From positions 237,940 to 301,939 of the forward strand of contig ML977026.1 in assembly GCA_010015675.1 (NCBI GenBank): 64,000 nt of DNA, in the 5' to 3' direction. Under the pieces are notes generated by a model, which had not been told where the DNA came from, did no database searches, and worked only from the letters and a program-made list of their open reading frames with translations. Position numbers and translations under genes: made by a program. Below are positions 23,197 through 35,015 of the stretch, in pieces. This stretch comes from Byssothecium circinans (taxonomy: Eukaryota > Ascomycota > Dothideomycetes > Pleosporales > Massarinaceae). How positions within the stretch are numbered: the stretch's first letter is position 1; each line of letters opens with the position of its first letter.

Positions 23197-23957
23197 ATGG
23201 CAGCATACACTCCGCTAGACAATAGCAGTCAAACCAACACTTTGGCAAACAAACCGTCGCAATATCGAAAATGGACTCTCAAGGTTCTATGGATGGTACA
23301 AACGCTTCTCGTGATCCCACGTATCATAGGCGTTCTTCTCCTCTTCATCCTCCTGTTCGTTATATCTCTCTTTGAGCCTGGCTTTGCGTTTGTCTTCGCG
23401 CTGTAAGCAAACCCATCATCGACGAAAACTTTACGGTATTGATACTAATGGCGCATATACAGGGTATTGGTAATTGATCTCTTCATGTGCTTTGGAATTC
23501 TCGTCACCGTCTGGAAGCAATACGCAGCCAAAAAACGCAATCCAAAAAATGCCCTCAAGCGTGAAGCCTTGAAGACAATTTTCGCAACGTACCTCTGGCT
23601 TTGGACTTTCATCACCAACCCAAAGAAGTTCTTGTCGAGGAAAACACCAGGGCAGCCGAATCCGGCCGCTGATAGACTCGTTTCGAGGATTCATACTTGG
23701 ACCATTGTCATCGCCGTAACAGTCATGTAAGACAATATGGGACTCTTGTTTTGAGCAGAGTTCGCTAACACGTGCGCAGTCTTGCGTTCTACCCTGCACT
23801 GTGGTTGGCGTACCAGGAGTGGAAAATCGAAAAGAATATAACCGAGCGAGGAGATATTGAACTTCAAGATGAAGATGAACATCAGATTCGCTTGATGGAC
23901 CGTACCTCGATTGACGACGGTAGTTTGCCATTGGCAGGAAACCGCGCGAAGGCCTGA
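23197..23957 (+). CDS. Small multi-pass membrane protein of unknown function
   Basis: Three exons (23197-23402, 23463-23726 and 23780-23957) join in frame through introns of 60 and 53 bases with GTAAGC and GTAAGA donors, giving 215 residues. Four or so hydrophobic helices are seen: WMVQTLLVIPRIIGVLLLF running into VISLFEPGFAFVFAL, LVIDLFMCFGILVTVW, the stretch around TIVIAVTVILAFYPALWL, and possibly a short TYLWLWTFI segment. A Lys/Arg loop lies between, and the tail is acidic (DEDEHQIRLMDR). No family was recognised. The consistent splicing makes the gene model good even though the function is not known. Confidence 0.72.
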
Positions 23958-24701
23958 AGCGAACATGGGATTTTCTCACAGTAGAAGACACGGGAAAATC
24001 TGGAGGGATGAGGCTTTGAGATCATGGAGGATGGTGGTGGTGCGAGATAAGTTGGTATCGAAACTTCATTATCTTTAGGATGTGTAGTAAAGTTTCGCAA
24101 TACGAGGTGAGCATAGTGAAAGGGTCTGGGAGGCTTGAGATCATAAATTATTCGTAGGCCAAAAATGAGGGGATGAAGCAAGCCTGCAGATCAAGTCCCC
24201 GCAACATGGAATGTTAGAGAAAATGCAGGGACGGCTTTTTTCTTTCCAAGCACGTTAGAAGGTGTAAGAAGTCTGTCTAGAGTTTAGGCGCAAGACTGTA
24301 ATAGAATCTAGCCTTGACATGGGCTACGAGACGGTTAAAAGACATAATACATATTTAGACATAAAAGTTTTATTTGCTCTAACTAGTAAGAAGATGAGGG
24401 GCAGGAAGGGGGTGGGGAGAGGAGGGATAAGAGAAAGGGAGAAATGTCGAGAAACGAATAAAAGTTATGAAATGGGCCGTTAAAAGCGGCTGAACTTTTT
24501 GGGAATAAAACAAGACTGTAAAAGCGTATGAAGCCTGCTACTCAAGACCACTTAGCCGTGGGGTAAAGGACTGTAGCTCTAAGGACCCCTGGGGGGTCAA
24601 AAGCATCGGAAACCTCCAACCTTGACATGGGTGTCGAGTATTACACGAACAGCGCTACGAAAGTCCATGTAATGCGTTTTTGCTTCAAAAAATGACCAAT
24701 C
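23958..24701. other. Intergenic gap with purine-rich stretch
   Basis: About 740 bases between two convergent genes. A purine-rich (G/A) tract spans about 24393-24460. Otherwise A/T-rich, with no gene seen. Confidence 0.45.
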
Positions 24702-27700
24702 TCATCCTGTGTGGTCTTGCTGGTGATCAGTCTCTGGGGCTAACATCTCCAATATTTCTGGACATTGATCAAACAAGTCTGGGATTAACTCTTCCAAGAA
24801 CATCATTAGCTCGCCAGACCGCTTCTTACCCCTCAATGCCTCCTGTCCTGAATCTCCGCCTAGCGCACTCCAATCGCAATCAATTTCATACCCCTCGTGA
24901 CGGAGAGTTCTCAGAACCTCTACTCGATCTTTCCAGAGCGCATAATGCAGCGGATCCCAACTTCTGTTGTCACTCTCATCTTCGAAACCGGCTTGGTGTA
25001 GCTGCTGAATCGCTTGAACGCTTCCTTCTTCGAACGCCCAGCTAAGCGCGTTTCGACCGTTGTTGTCTCGCGATAAAGTCCAACCTCTTGGGTCTTCGGC
25101 AAAGCGTTGCCTCTCGATGATCTCCTTAGTCAGGAAGCGCCATATTTCACCATGCTTACATGCGACTAATGATACGACGTCTCGGCCACTTGCGGCAACC
25201 CATCCATTCCAACTTTCATAGTCACCCAGCAGGACAAACGCGCCAAAGGCATCATCGTTGATTATAGCATCCACGATATGTAAGGGGCATGTGTCTAGGA
25301 GATTCCGCTCTATCGCTGCGAAAGGAAGTGGTGGAAGTAGTCTACGATCTGTATTTGGCAAAGTGGTTGCGCACATTTTCCATAGTCGGCAAATGAGAAT
25401 CTCGCAAAACCCCCTGGCGTCTTCCATAAGCCCTGGTCGTTCGGTGCCGTCATAAAGGCTTTTCATAAACGTTGGAAAGATACGAAGAATCGCGTCCCTG
25501 GAAGTTCCACTAATAAGGGCGGTTGTCAAGTTCCAGCATAATGCGGCACTCCGAGCCAAAAATCGAGAAGCAGTCATAGAGCTTATGCCGTGGCGTCGGA
25601 GCTTATCTGCCCGCGAGAAAAGGTTTTCCAAGGCTTGAAATTGATTTTTCTGTAAGCTTCCAGCTGCACCATAAGGGAGGTCTTGGATGGCATCCTGTAC
25701 GAAGCTCTCATTCTCCGAAACAGCGATGGGAGGGATTATGCATGCCACTGCATCGGCTCGTGATCCTAAGCCACCCTCAACAAAGACGTCAATCAGACCG
25801 TTTACCGTCTCATTAAAGATCCCTTCACCGTAGTCATCGGCCAAGTATATTGACCGTCCTAGAGGCCTCTTCGGTGGATGTTCTCTCTGTATTAGTGCTC
25901 TTATGAATAGAATGTAGATGTCCTGGGCGCACAACATATCTAAGGATCCGTGAATATCGGTCGCTTGTATGCTGACGGGCATCCGGGAGTGTTCGGGAGC
26001 AAAGAAGGAGGACGGTAGGGTGTTCCACCCAAATATGCGATATGTGATAGGCTTTTCCGTTTGAACCATGGGAAGTCGAGCTATTGGAGTGATCCCCCAG
26101 CGGCGCCCGCCTGGGGTACGTGGCCCCCAAACAGTTTCTGAGCCTAGAACATGAGGACTTTGGAGCACGTTGGTGCTCAAATTATACGACCAACTATTAT
26201 GCCGAAGACATTCTCCCCCATACCACCAGGCTTTATAATATGTCTCGGGAATCATGCGCATGTATGACTCAAATTGGCTCTTGATGTTATCTTCTCCATT
26301 CTCGCTGATGGTGTCATCTGGACGATACCCAGGGTACGAGTTCATGAGAGACCAAACAGTGAGGGAAAGTGCTGCCTCGATTTCAGGTAGATTAGTCTTC
26401 CATGTGGGGTCTGTCCTGGATCTCTCAAAGCGAAGACTAAAGCGCCTGATTGACGATTTAATAGCCTCTGTATGTTGGTAGAATGCTCCCAACTCACTAT
26501 TCTGAGATTGCTGGCCATCTTGAAATACAGATAGCGTGTTCGATCTACTTGTTTTCGTTCCATTTCACGAGACCCCTTGAATACTAAGGACAAAGTCTCT
26601 GAAAGGACCCGTGCGAGGAGGGCAGAAGTCTTTCGTACCGCTATTAAACCATTTGGCCAAGAATTCATCATGAGTGACGATTGGGTGGCATATGTTAGAT
26701 GGCTCAAGCGAGACCTATAACGCCATATTCTCGCGGCGTCTGGCTTGGATCCATTGTTTGTTTCATGATGTTCGACCCAATCCCAGTTGTAGAAATAATC
26801 CTCTCCGATACTTGTGTCCCTCCAAATTTGGGATTGGAAAGACGTCCCAAGCCTGGTGATTGATTCTGTAGGCAAGTGGTCAGATGGTGTAGGCATGTGG
26901 TCAGCTGGTGGTATATCGCTAGGCACCGATAAACACACGGACCAAGAGACAGAAGGCAGATCTCCACCCTCTCGAGAATCTTTGGGGATTTTTGCAAGCT
27001 GGAAAGACAAAGTGTCCAGTTCGTAGCCCCGTGAGAGTCGTGCTATCTCATGGCTACGCCCACTCGAATGATCGTGATCTGAATCAGGAGCGTATCGGTT
27101 CAGGTCTGATCTTCTTCTCCTTAACATAGCACGGCCGGCACTCATCAAGAGAACGGCACTCAGTTGGTATACGGACACGCTCGAGTGAACGGTCCTCAGT
27201 CCAACGAACTGAAGGATGAAACCGATCACCGTTCCTGAGGCAGCTGCCCATGTGAGAGCGGATTCCTTTTGTTTGTTCACTTTTCTTCTCGAGGAAACAA
27301 AGCGCCGGATCGGGTCGTAGGAGTCGTTGTAAGCCCACGAATCGAAAGTATGGTCACCCACAACTTGGCCACCCGGTTGAACCCAATGGACGATGGAACC
27401 TCCTTTTCTTAGTCTCTGGAAATTTCGCTCCGTGCTGCTTGTTTCAATGAGATATGAAGAGAATCCCATGCCAGTGCAGAGAAATATGGTGCCAACGACC
27501 ATGAGAGGCAATCCCCACGACGGTGGTAGCTGGCCTTCTTTAGTGAGTTTGAGATATTTGTCGCATATGACAGCGTATGCAATCACTGAAACCTGCAGCA
27601 TTACAGAAAACAGGGCAATGAGCCTAAGTTCTGTCGGTGTCGATTGTTTGAACCCGATGTTCAACATGAGATTCGGATACGGTGCAAATGGTTCCTCCTC

Positions 27701-28054
27701 GCTGGCGGGTGATCTGGACTTCTGAATCTCCTTCCACTTTTCCCTTCCATGTATGGTTTTGAGATACTCGGGGAAAGTATAAAGTCCGGCAGATGCTGTG
27801 CCCAGGCCTCTAGAGTCGTAAAAGTTTGCTTCATCCGTATCTTGCACGAATTCTAGGATCTTCGGCCGGCCAAACACCCGAGTGATAGCGCCGTTCTTGT
27901 ACATTTCGCAAACATCTCGTGATGTTGATGAACAAAGTTCTGCCTCAGCAATTCCAGAACCTTCTTGCGCTCGGCCGATGAACGCTCTGAGGGTCGGAGT
28001 TCCGCAAACGCGTATGACCGACACCACCGCGGTCAATACACCAAGGGGTGCCAT
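24702..28054 (-). CDS. Large membrane protein with C-terminal ankyrin-like repeats
   Basis: Two long frames on the minus strand (28054 to about 26549, and 26501 to 24702) belong to one gene of about 1101 residues. The best join is a 47-base intron, 26548-26502 (GTAGAT donor, ATCTCAG acceptor), with both exons whole-codon long. A 32-base intron starting at the GTGAGT near 26497 is an alternative, and a frameshift is possible. The N-terminus MAPLGVLTAVVSVIRVCG and the following block match, from memory, a conserved fungal family of unknown role. Four TM helices lie in about residues 165-300 (for example LRLIALFSVMLQVSVIAYAV). The C-terminal part holds two or three ankyrin-like units (NGRNALSWAFEEGSVQAIQQL and WDPLHYALWKDRVEVLRTL). 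It is likely an internal-membrane or plasma-membrane protein that binds partners through its ankyrin end. Confidence 0.7.
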
Positions 28055-30009
28055 GGCAAAGATGATGTTGTCCTAGATAGAAGTGCTTTCGCATAAGAAC
28101 TGTTTCGTGACCTGTTCGCCGAACAGCTGGAGAATCGGAGCGAGGTCGGTGGCGAGATTGTTGGCGAACTCATCCCATGCATCGCCGGCAAGAGAGATGG
28201 GAAGGAAAACGCACCAAACTAGACAAAAACGAAGTTTCCACATAGTGCTTGTCGGGAAGGAGGATGGTATAAAATTTTACCGCCGAGGAGCGGGGCATCC
28301 AGCTTTTATGCTTTCAGGCTGTGATTACTTACGTGCAGTCTTGCGCCAACCTTGCTTGCGACACGAAACTTCCTCGTTTACTCTTCAACCATGTACGACT
28401 CACAATTTCGCTTCGACGGTGAAAGGTCGAATCATATACACGTGCCACGGTTTCGATGCAGATTTTATTGGCCCAGGCGATACCTGGAATACGATGGCTT
28501 AGCCACTCACGCGTTTGGACGGCCAATATTGAAGTGATTCTCAAAATCAGTACTGTTTAACCATGTGTGCTATGTGAGTCAACACGATGAATGAGACATT
28601 TTTGCGAACATCATCTGCAACAATTCCACACTATCTGCGATAAACTGACGCATACCAACTATTACACTGTACGCCACGATCGCCAGTTGGCCACAGCGCA
28701 TCTGGTCGACGCTAATCCAAGAACTTTTGAAGAATGGAGCGTTGGTACTCGCATTTCCCCCTCCATTTAAGTGATATGCAGGTACTGTAATCGAATCGCG
28801 ATAGCTGGAATTCATGGCTGCTCACAGTGAGCCATCAAATCGTAGAGTATTAGTTTTTAAAGCTAGCAAGAGGATAACAGGACTGTGGTCCGTCACTAAC
28901 TATTTCAACCCTCCTTTTGAATTATCTCTATAAGTTCCTTATGATAAGGCCGCAACTACAGAAAAGTGTATATTTACAGTCGGATGCCGGGAGATCACGT
29001 GATATATTGCTTCATTTAAGCACGCTTGCCCTTTCCGAATTGACGGTGGGATACGCAGCCTGTAGGACTAATGCAAATGCGAAATAAATTGAGAGCAGGT
29101 AAATGAATGCCTCGTCGAGGCCTTGGAGCGAGATTATCCTCGATGAGTGTCCATCTCTGGAAGTATAGTGCGGCTGTAACAAGGCTGACGGAGCGACGGC
29201 ATGAATGCAGCGCGAAAAATCGCCAAACTTCTTATCCATGGTTAACAGAAATACTACCGCAGTTGTGGAGCTACACATGCGGTACCCAGACCGGGTTGAC
29301 GGCTTGGTCAATCGCACGTTGTCTGAAGTGGGCTGTGGGGAGCCGGTACTTCAGCGAAGGCGGTCTTATATTTCGAACAACCTTAGAACCACGGTTTACC
29401 TCTAGCGGACCGGATTTCGGGGAAACTGCACGTGTGATTTAGCAGAACTGTTCAATGGTACCTCAGTTCTCAGCTACTAATGTTATCTCGATTTCTATAT
29501 CCCGATGGCTTCAAGCATACCAAGTTATCGACGATCCAAATCGCATCGTTTCACTTTCACTTATAGAGCGAAAATGCGCCGGCGAAACGTTCAGTCATCA
29601 AAATCATTTAATAGCAATAGGGAAGTGAAAATATCATCGAGCCTGAACGCATTTCAGCCGCAAAGTTGGCTTCATTTGGAACCGCAGGGCTGATGCGCTG
29701 CATGCCACCAAAGGGGCTACGTGTGCACCCCAACTCGCGATGTAAACATCCAGCTAAAGCACAAACCTCAACCACAGCTCGATTGCGGCTGGGTGTATTA
29801 GACGGCGCTATTGCAAACACTGCGGCGAGGACTCCGCTGATTGAGGCTTGCAGGCTTGCGAACTGCGAAAATGCAAGCGACACGAGCCATGGAACGATAC
29901 AGCACCCATGAACGGACGTGAGTGCCATACTTAATAAATACATTCAGGATATCCCCCGCAATTTGGAGTATCACGCCTTACCCTGCATCGCATTGTACTT
30001 GCGTCCGAC
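28055..30009. other. Long intergenic region, no gene supported
   Basis: Nearly 2 kb between divergent genes. Short frames on both strands (28083-28502, 29107-29442 and 29608-29943) lack motifs and splice context. The part near 28850-29000 is A/T-rich. It should hold the promoters of the ankyrin-like gene and the lectin gene. Confidence 0.45.
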
Positions 30010-31728
30010 ATGTTCGTCTCTTCAAGCGGTACCGGTGCTTCAGACAATATGAACGAGGATCCTGATCAACGACCCTCTTATACCTCTTACCATGGAGTCC
30101 CCGGGAATTCCCAGGTTTGCAGCCCGACGTAAGTCAATTATCATTTTCTACGGCTAAATGAATCACTTACCGATGTCCAGCCCTATGTCTCCGATATTCC
30201 CAAATGGGACTGAACATGACGCCCCAGAGGTAGTTGAATCGTGGGTCGCGGATCAGCAGAGAGCTAACTCACCACTCTCGTGTGATGGTACTCTTGTTTC
30301 GTACTTCCAACCACTCGAGTTCAATGAGAAGGGCGAGCCGGTTGCGGGACCCATGAGAGAGGCACCACAACAGGAACCGAAACGACGACGTACTTGGTGG
30401 CTATATGGGCTCGGTGGTTTGGCTTTACTGGTTCTCATTGGTCTGGGTCTTGGTCTGGGTCTAGGGCTCGGCCTGAAGAAGAAAACTGCAAACACTTCAA
30501 GGTAAGCATTGCGATGTAGTATTCCAAGTCTATTTTAACACCTGTTATAAGTGTACAAGGTGTCACGGACCCTTACTGCGTCGCAAACCCGGAGAGTTGT
30601 ATTGGTGGAGCTCTGGACTCATCGTACTATACCAGCAGTGGTGTTTTCAATGGCAGTGGCATCGCGCTTGCGGGCGAGTCATGGGACAAACAACAGCGCA
30701 AGGTCATGACTGTCTACTTCCAACACTGGACCGGTGATTTGAGATGGATGTATCTCTCTCCCGAAGGGAAGTGGGTCGGCGGGACTAAATCCGAAACTAT
30801 CGCTGGGAATGCGAAGAACTCAACACCTATCTCGGCTGTTGCGTACATGGTCAATGCTACCGCTGTTGTAAGTGCGATCTATCTCATTAGGGATACTATT
30901 CTGTCTAACCACATGCAGTGGCATATTTTTTATATTTCCAAGGACGGCTACGTCAAGGAAAGGATGTACAGCAACACTACAAGCATCTGGCAAGACGGCC
31001 CACTCAGCGACCTCAACCTCAAAACTTACAACAAGCCAAATGTCGGCCTCCAAGCATGCTGGTACGGCAACTACTACGGCGACAATGAGATCTCCAAAAC
31101 TGGCACTGTGCCCTACAATACGCCCGGCATGCATCTTTGGTACCCCACCGATGACTCCACTTTCGAACAGTACGGATGGTATCTTGGCAAAGACCAATGG
31201 CAAGAGCAGAAGAAATGGACTGGCATGAATGCGCATGCCGGCGTTGGCTGTTATAGCTGGGGTCCTACTAATACGACCTATGCAATGATGGTCAACAAGC
31301 ACAACACGGTAGAGGTTTGGTGGAAGGACACGGACAAGAACGCCAAAATTACAGACGAGCATCCAGTCAACAGTTGGGCGAATGCGTCGCGAGCTGGGAT
31401 CCCGAATGTGTACCCGAGTACTTCGCTTGGGTATACCAGCTACTTTTATACCCAGATGCAGGACGGCTCGGTCATGGGGCGCAACATGACATGGGCGGCG
31501 GAGAATACGACTGTTGATGCTCGACAAACCTTCACCGTTGGAGATGCGAAAGGTACTGTGCTGGGATTGAAAGGCACGCATTTGTCGGTCACATCAGTGG
31601 AGAATAAGAGCGGGGGTACGAACTTGTACGTCTTTTATCAGACGAAGGGCGATGATCTTACTGTCTTCACGAGGGATATAACAGGTGGGCAGTGGACTAG
31701 CAGTGAGCTGCTTATCCCAAGTTCTTGA
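30010..31728 (+). CDS. Membrane-anchored fucose-specific-lectin-like protein
   Basis: Four exons (30010-30128, 30181-30501, 30552-30867 and 30919-31728) join in frame to 521 residues; the introns are 52, 50 and 51 bases with good donors. There is no signal peptide. A Pro/Ser-rich cytoplasmic segment ends in KRRRTWWLYGLGGLALLVL, then a Gly-Leu alternating membrane helix (GLGLGLGLGLGL) and KKK, so this is a type II anchor. The remaining roughly 370 residues are a beta-propeller-like region with repeated blocks such as VYFQHWTGDLRWMYL, WHIFYISKDGYVKERMY, GMHLWYPTDDSTFEQYGW and NLYVFYQTKGDDLTVFTRD. These are the repeats of fungal fucose-specific lectins (AAL/AFL type). It probably binds fucosylated glycans at the cell surface. 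The third intron is 51 bases without a stop, so its retention would keep the frame. Confidence 0.82.
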
Positions 31729-31848
31729 GCATCTTATCACTCTGTCGCTACGGAGATCGTGTTATGCGGGAGCCCTTTCACGGTCTGCCGTTACATTTAT
31801 GTAGCTACATGCGTTATAACGGACGCCATCATTCACTACATGGTATCA

Positions 31849-33057
31849 TCACAAACTCTTCGCTAGATTATCCAAGATTTCAAAAGTGGCCTCGGGCTGC
31901 TCGAGATAAAACCAATGCGACCCAGGCACGGTCTTGACCTCAACATTAGGAAGCCACCCTTCCGTCTTACCCTGACCAGCGGCTTGGATAGCAACCTCAG
32001 GCCTCGTAACGGCATCGGATTCACCGACAAGGAAGATCGTGGGCTTGTTGATGACCTTAGCTTCGGCTGAGATAGTCGCGTCTTTCTCATGGTCGATGTC
32101 GCGAATGACACCCTTGTACCTGAGGAATTTGTTAGTCGTCGCACTGAAAGATGCGGTGTTCGTAGATTGAGCGAAACTTACCAGTTGAGAGGACCAGTGT
32201 AGCCACCCTTCTCGAGGATCTTCTTGTGCTCTTCGAACTCGTTACGTGGGAGCCAGCTGGGGAGAGGAGCAGTTTTGTTCGCCGTCACCCACTCCCTCAG
32301 CTTTCCGATGGGGCAGAAGTCCGTCTTCCAGATCTCGGGGTCACTCTGATACATAATAGTGGAGAACGATTCATGCTAGTTGGCCTGGTTAGTAAAGGGC
32401 GCATACAAGCGCAGAATGTGAACTCACGTGTGACTGGAGAAGGCTGGCGGCATCTGTCTCATTGAAGAAGTTCCAGTATCCGAACATGGTATAGCCGAAA
32501 AGGCTCTCAGTCAAGGCATTGGTACCAGCAAGGTTAAAAGGACCAGGGAGCTGGTACCCCACTGAAGCAAACACAAGGGCCGAGAAGTACTGAGGGTAGT
32601 AGTTCCAGGCCTTGCTGAGTACGACGGATCCCCTGATGCCATTGTTAGCCAGAACGTCTATCAAAGGTCAAGACGTTTCATACCAATCGTGTCCGACACC
32701 AATGACAGTGGTCAAATTCTCATGCTTGAGAATCTCAGAAACATGGCCAGCGAGATTCGAAAAAGCGTACGCCTCCAACGCTTCAGGCTTAGCGGTCTCA
32801 CCATAGCCTAGCAGATCCGGCGCCACAACGCCATACCCGGCCTTGCTCAAATTGGCAATCTGCTTTCTCCAGTCGTAGGAAGAGCTCGGGAATCCATGAA
32901 GCAGCAAAAAAGTCGGCTTCTCATTCTCCGCCACCTGATAGATGTACGAGTATTTTGGGCCTCCCGGAATGGTCAAGCTCTTACGGGTAGCATCAGCCAT
33001 GGCGAATGGGGATGAAAGGAAGAGGAAAAGAAGGTGAAGGATCACAGTAAGGCTCAT
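31849..33057 (-). CDS. Secreted alpha/beta hydrolase, epoxide hydrolase type
   Basis: Four exons (33057-32684, 32632-32428, 32375-32182 and 32119-31849) join in frame to 347 residues across short introns (51, 52 and 62 bases). A signal peptide (MSLTVILHLLFLFLSSPFAM) precedes the fold. Motifs: oxyanion HGFP, the nucleophile elbow VGHDWGS with Asp124 as nucleophile (the first exon junction lies in the Trp codon), a lid region, GESD with the charge-relay acid, and GSHWF with the catalytic His. Asp rather than Ser in the elbow marks the epoxide hydrolase/haloalkane dehalogenase branch, and HGFP supports epoxide hydrolase. It would open an epoxide to a diol, outside the cell or in the secretory path. 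It lies about 3.4 kb from the O-methyltransferase, so membership of the polyketide cluster is possible but unproven. Confidence 0.85.
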
Positions 33058-33867
33058 TTTGGCGGCGGGGGAGGTATAACCAAGAGAAAACGGAACACGA
33101 GGGTGAGGAACGCCTAAGGACGGCAATGCAATGCTACCCTCTTAAGGTAACGATGGAGTTTGGGTCTGACCACCCGTAAGCACTGGCGCGATGCATGGTG
33201 ACGCATGGGGTATTTATTTTGCATGACCCGAGTAACGGTCGCTTGGCACCTCGTGCTTCTGGTCGGACTCCGTTCCAACACCGTACCAGCTCTTATCGCT
33301 CAAAACAACCTAACGTGTGCAGCGACTCCCAGAGGAGCGAAGTGATATTGAGGGCGGGCTTTACAAACTCGATGATACTCAAAGCAGCGTTGGCCGGTAT
33401 ATACAGGTAAGAAAAAGTGGGGCACTAGTGATAGTTGTTGGATGCGTCAGCCTACGACGAACCAATGGCGACACTGTACTAAGATGCTGACATCTCGCCG
33501 TACAGCCGTGATTTGGTCGCGGTAATTGAGTGAGACATTTTATGCATGAAGATCGTGCTGGAAACATTCCCTCCTACAAGTTTTGTTCCGACACCCAGAG
33601 AATAGGACAGCACGCATGAACGATCAGTACTCGGGCGTTTCCCGAGTCGTAGCTTAAACAGACGTCTGGACATTGGCTTACTTGGGCTTATTCACTTCAT
33701 AGTTGGAGGACACATATTCAAACAGCGATGATAGTTCATGACCCACATAAGGATAAGAGAATTGCTCCATAGTCGTATCATGTGCACATTATAGAATAGG
33801 TCCCAACACCCCGGCCTAATCTCGCGCCTCCTATAACATTTTGGCTTCAACGTTCCACATTCCACAA
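33058..33867. other. Intergenic gap
   Basis: About 810 bases between the hydrolase start and the 3' end of the receptor gene. The first 200 bases likely hold the hydrolase promoter. Nothing else was recognised. Confidence 0.45.
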
Positions 33868-35015
33868 TCAAACAATATCCACAGTGTGCTGCACCCTGAT
33901 GCTATTCTTGTTGCCCTGCTTCTCATAGTGGTCCATATGAATATGGTCTTTTCCCTCATCGACAACGAGACTGCGCTGCGAAGTCGCATCGGGAAATGAC
34001 TCGTAGCCCTTAGAGCCAGATGACTTCTTGCCGCTGAAGCCCGAGCCATAGGAACCATATGAACCGAACGTCTTGCTGAAGTTGGTTGAAACGAAGGTAA
34101 CGGAAGCGCGCATGAGCGGCTTGCAAACAGGCAGGTTGGCGCAGATGAGCGCTGTGGCCTGGTGAATGTCGATCCAGAACATGTCTCCAGCGAAATCGAT
34201 GAAGAGGTCACCGGGAATGTACGTCTCGATAGTGCGGATGATGTTTGAGATGATCGAACTACACAGAGTCAGATCGCAAGCTTAAGAATTCCCGAATCAA
34301 GGACAAAGAAGACTTACGCTCCCCCGATTAGGAAGATACCCCCAAGAGACAGTTTCGTGGCCATGCTCATCTTCAGGTTCATAATTTCTCTGATAGGAAG
34401 GGCCAGTACGGCAGTGTTGAGAACAATCTCGAGACTCATTGCGACGACAAAGAAAAGAGGATAGTTGATGCATTTCTCGGGGACTGCCGAGGGGTTCGTC
34501 CAGGGAATATTGAGGGGCGTACACATGAAAATTTCGGCAATGGTGGTGGAGATACCCCATAGGACATGAAGCACGATGAAGATGTCGACAAGTCGCTTGG
34601 TCTCCTGCACGGGGAAGACGCGGCGGTAGAAGAAGAGGATCGAGCAAGCGGCGCACAGTGCGATTGGGAAATAAAAAACTCCTGCGATGTAGACCCACTG
34701 ACGCGAAATCAGTATACTGTGTCGATTGTTTCAAGATTGGGGGGTTCCTACGTAGATGAAGTCGAGAAGCTTAGGGTCGGTGAAGCTCGTCATTTGCAAA
34801 CCGGCGCGCGATGCGAAGACCTGGGTAGGCACTTGTGCAAACCACAAGAGCTGACCGAGGATAACCAAGTAGTCGTCCCAGCCAAACTTGGCCTTCGTCG
34901 TCGCTTTCGCCCATAGTCTGAGACCGAGACATGCTGTCGTGATAATGGTGAGGACGATATTCGCAGTGATGATTTTGTTACCCCAGAAGTGGCCGGCTGC
35001 AACTTGGTCAAACAT
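33868..35015 (-). CDS. PTH11-like seven-TM receptor (fungal rhodopsin-fold domain)
   Basis: Three exons (35015-34752, 34682-34318 and 34258-33868) give 339 residues. The first acceptor is the GCAG directly before the codons for EVFYFPIALCAACSILFFYRR; the earlier CAG would shift the frame. Seven hydrophobic helices fit the fungal rhodopsin-like family: KIITANIVLTIITTACLGLRLWAK, the FGWDDYLVILGQ block typical of the family, CSILFFYRRVF, VLHVLWGISTTIAEIFMCTPL, FVVAMSLEIVLNTAVLALPI, LGGIFLIGGA and DMFWIDIHQATALICANLPVCKPL. No CFEM domain is present, so it is the CFEM-less class. The tail is cytoplasmic, rich in Gly and Ser. The ligand is unknown; members can act in surface sensing. Confidence 0.83.

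Noticed and set aside
29608..29943. 111-codon minus-strand frame with hydrophobic start
   Set aside because: Looks briefly like a signal peptide, but has no continuing domain and no gene context.
30820..31581. 253-codon antisense frame in the lectin gene
   Set aside because: Shadow of the lectin propeller repeats.
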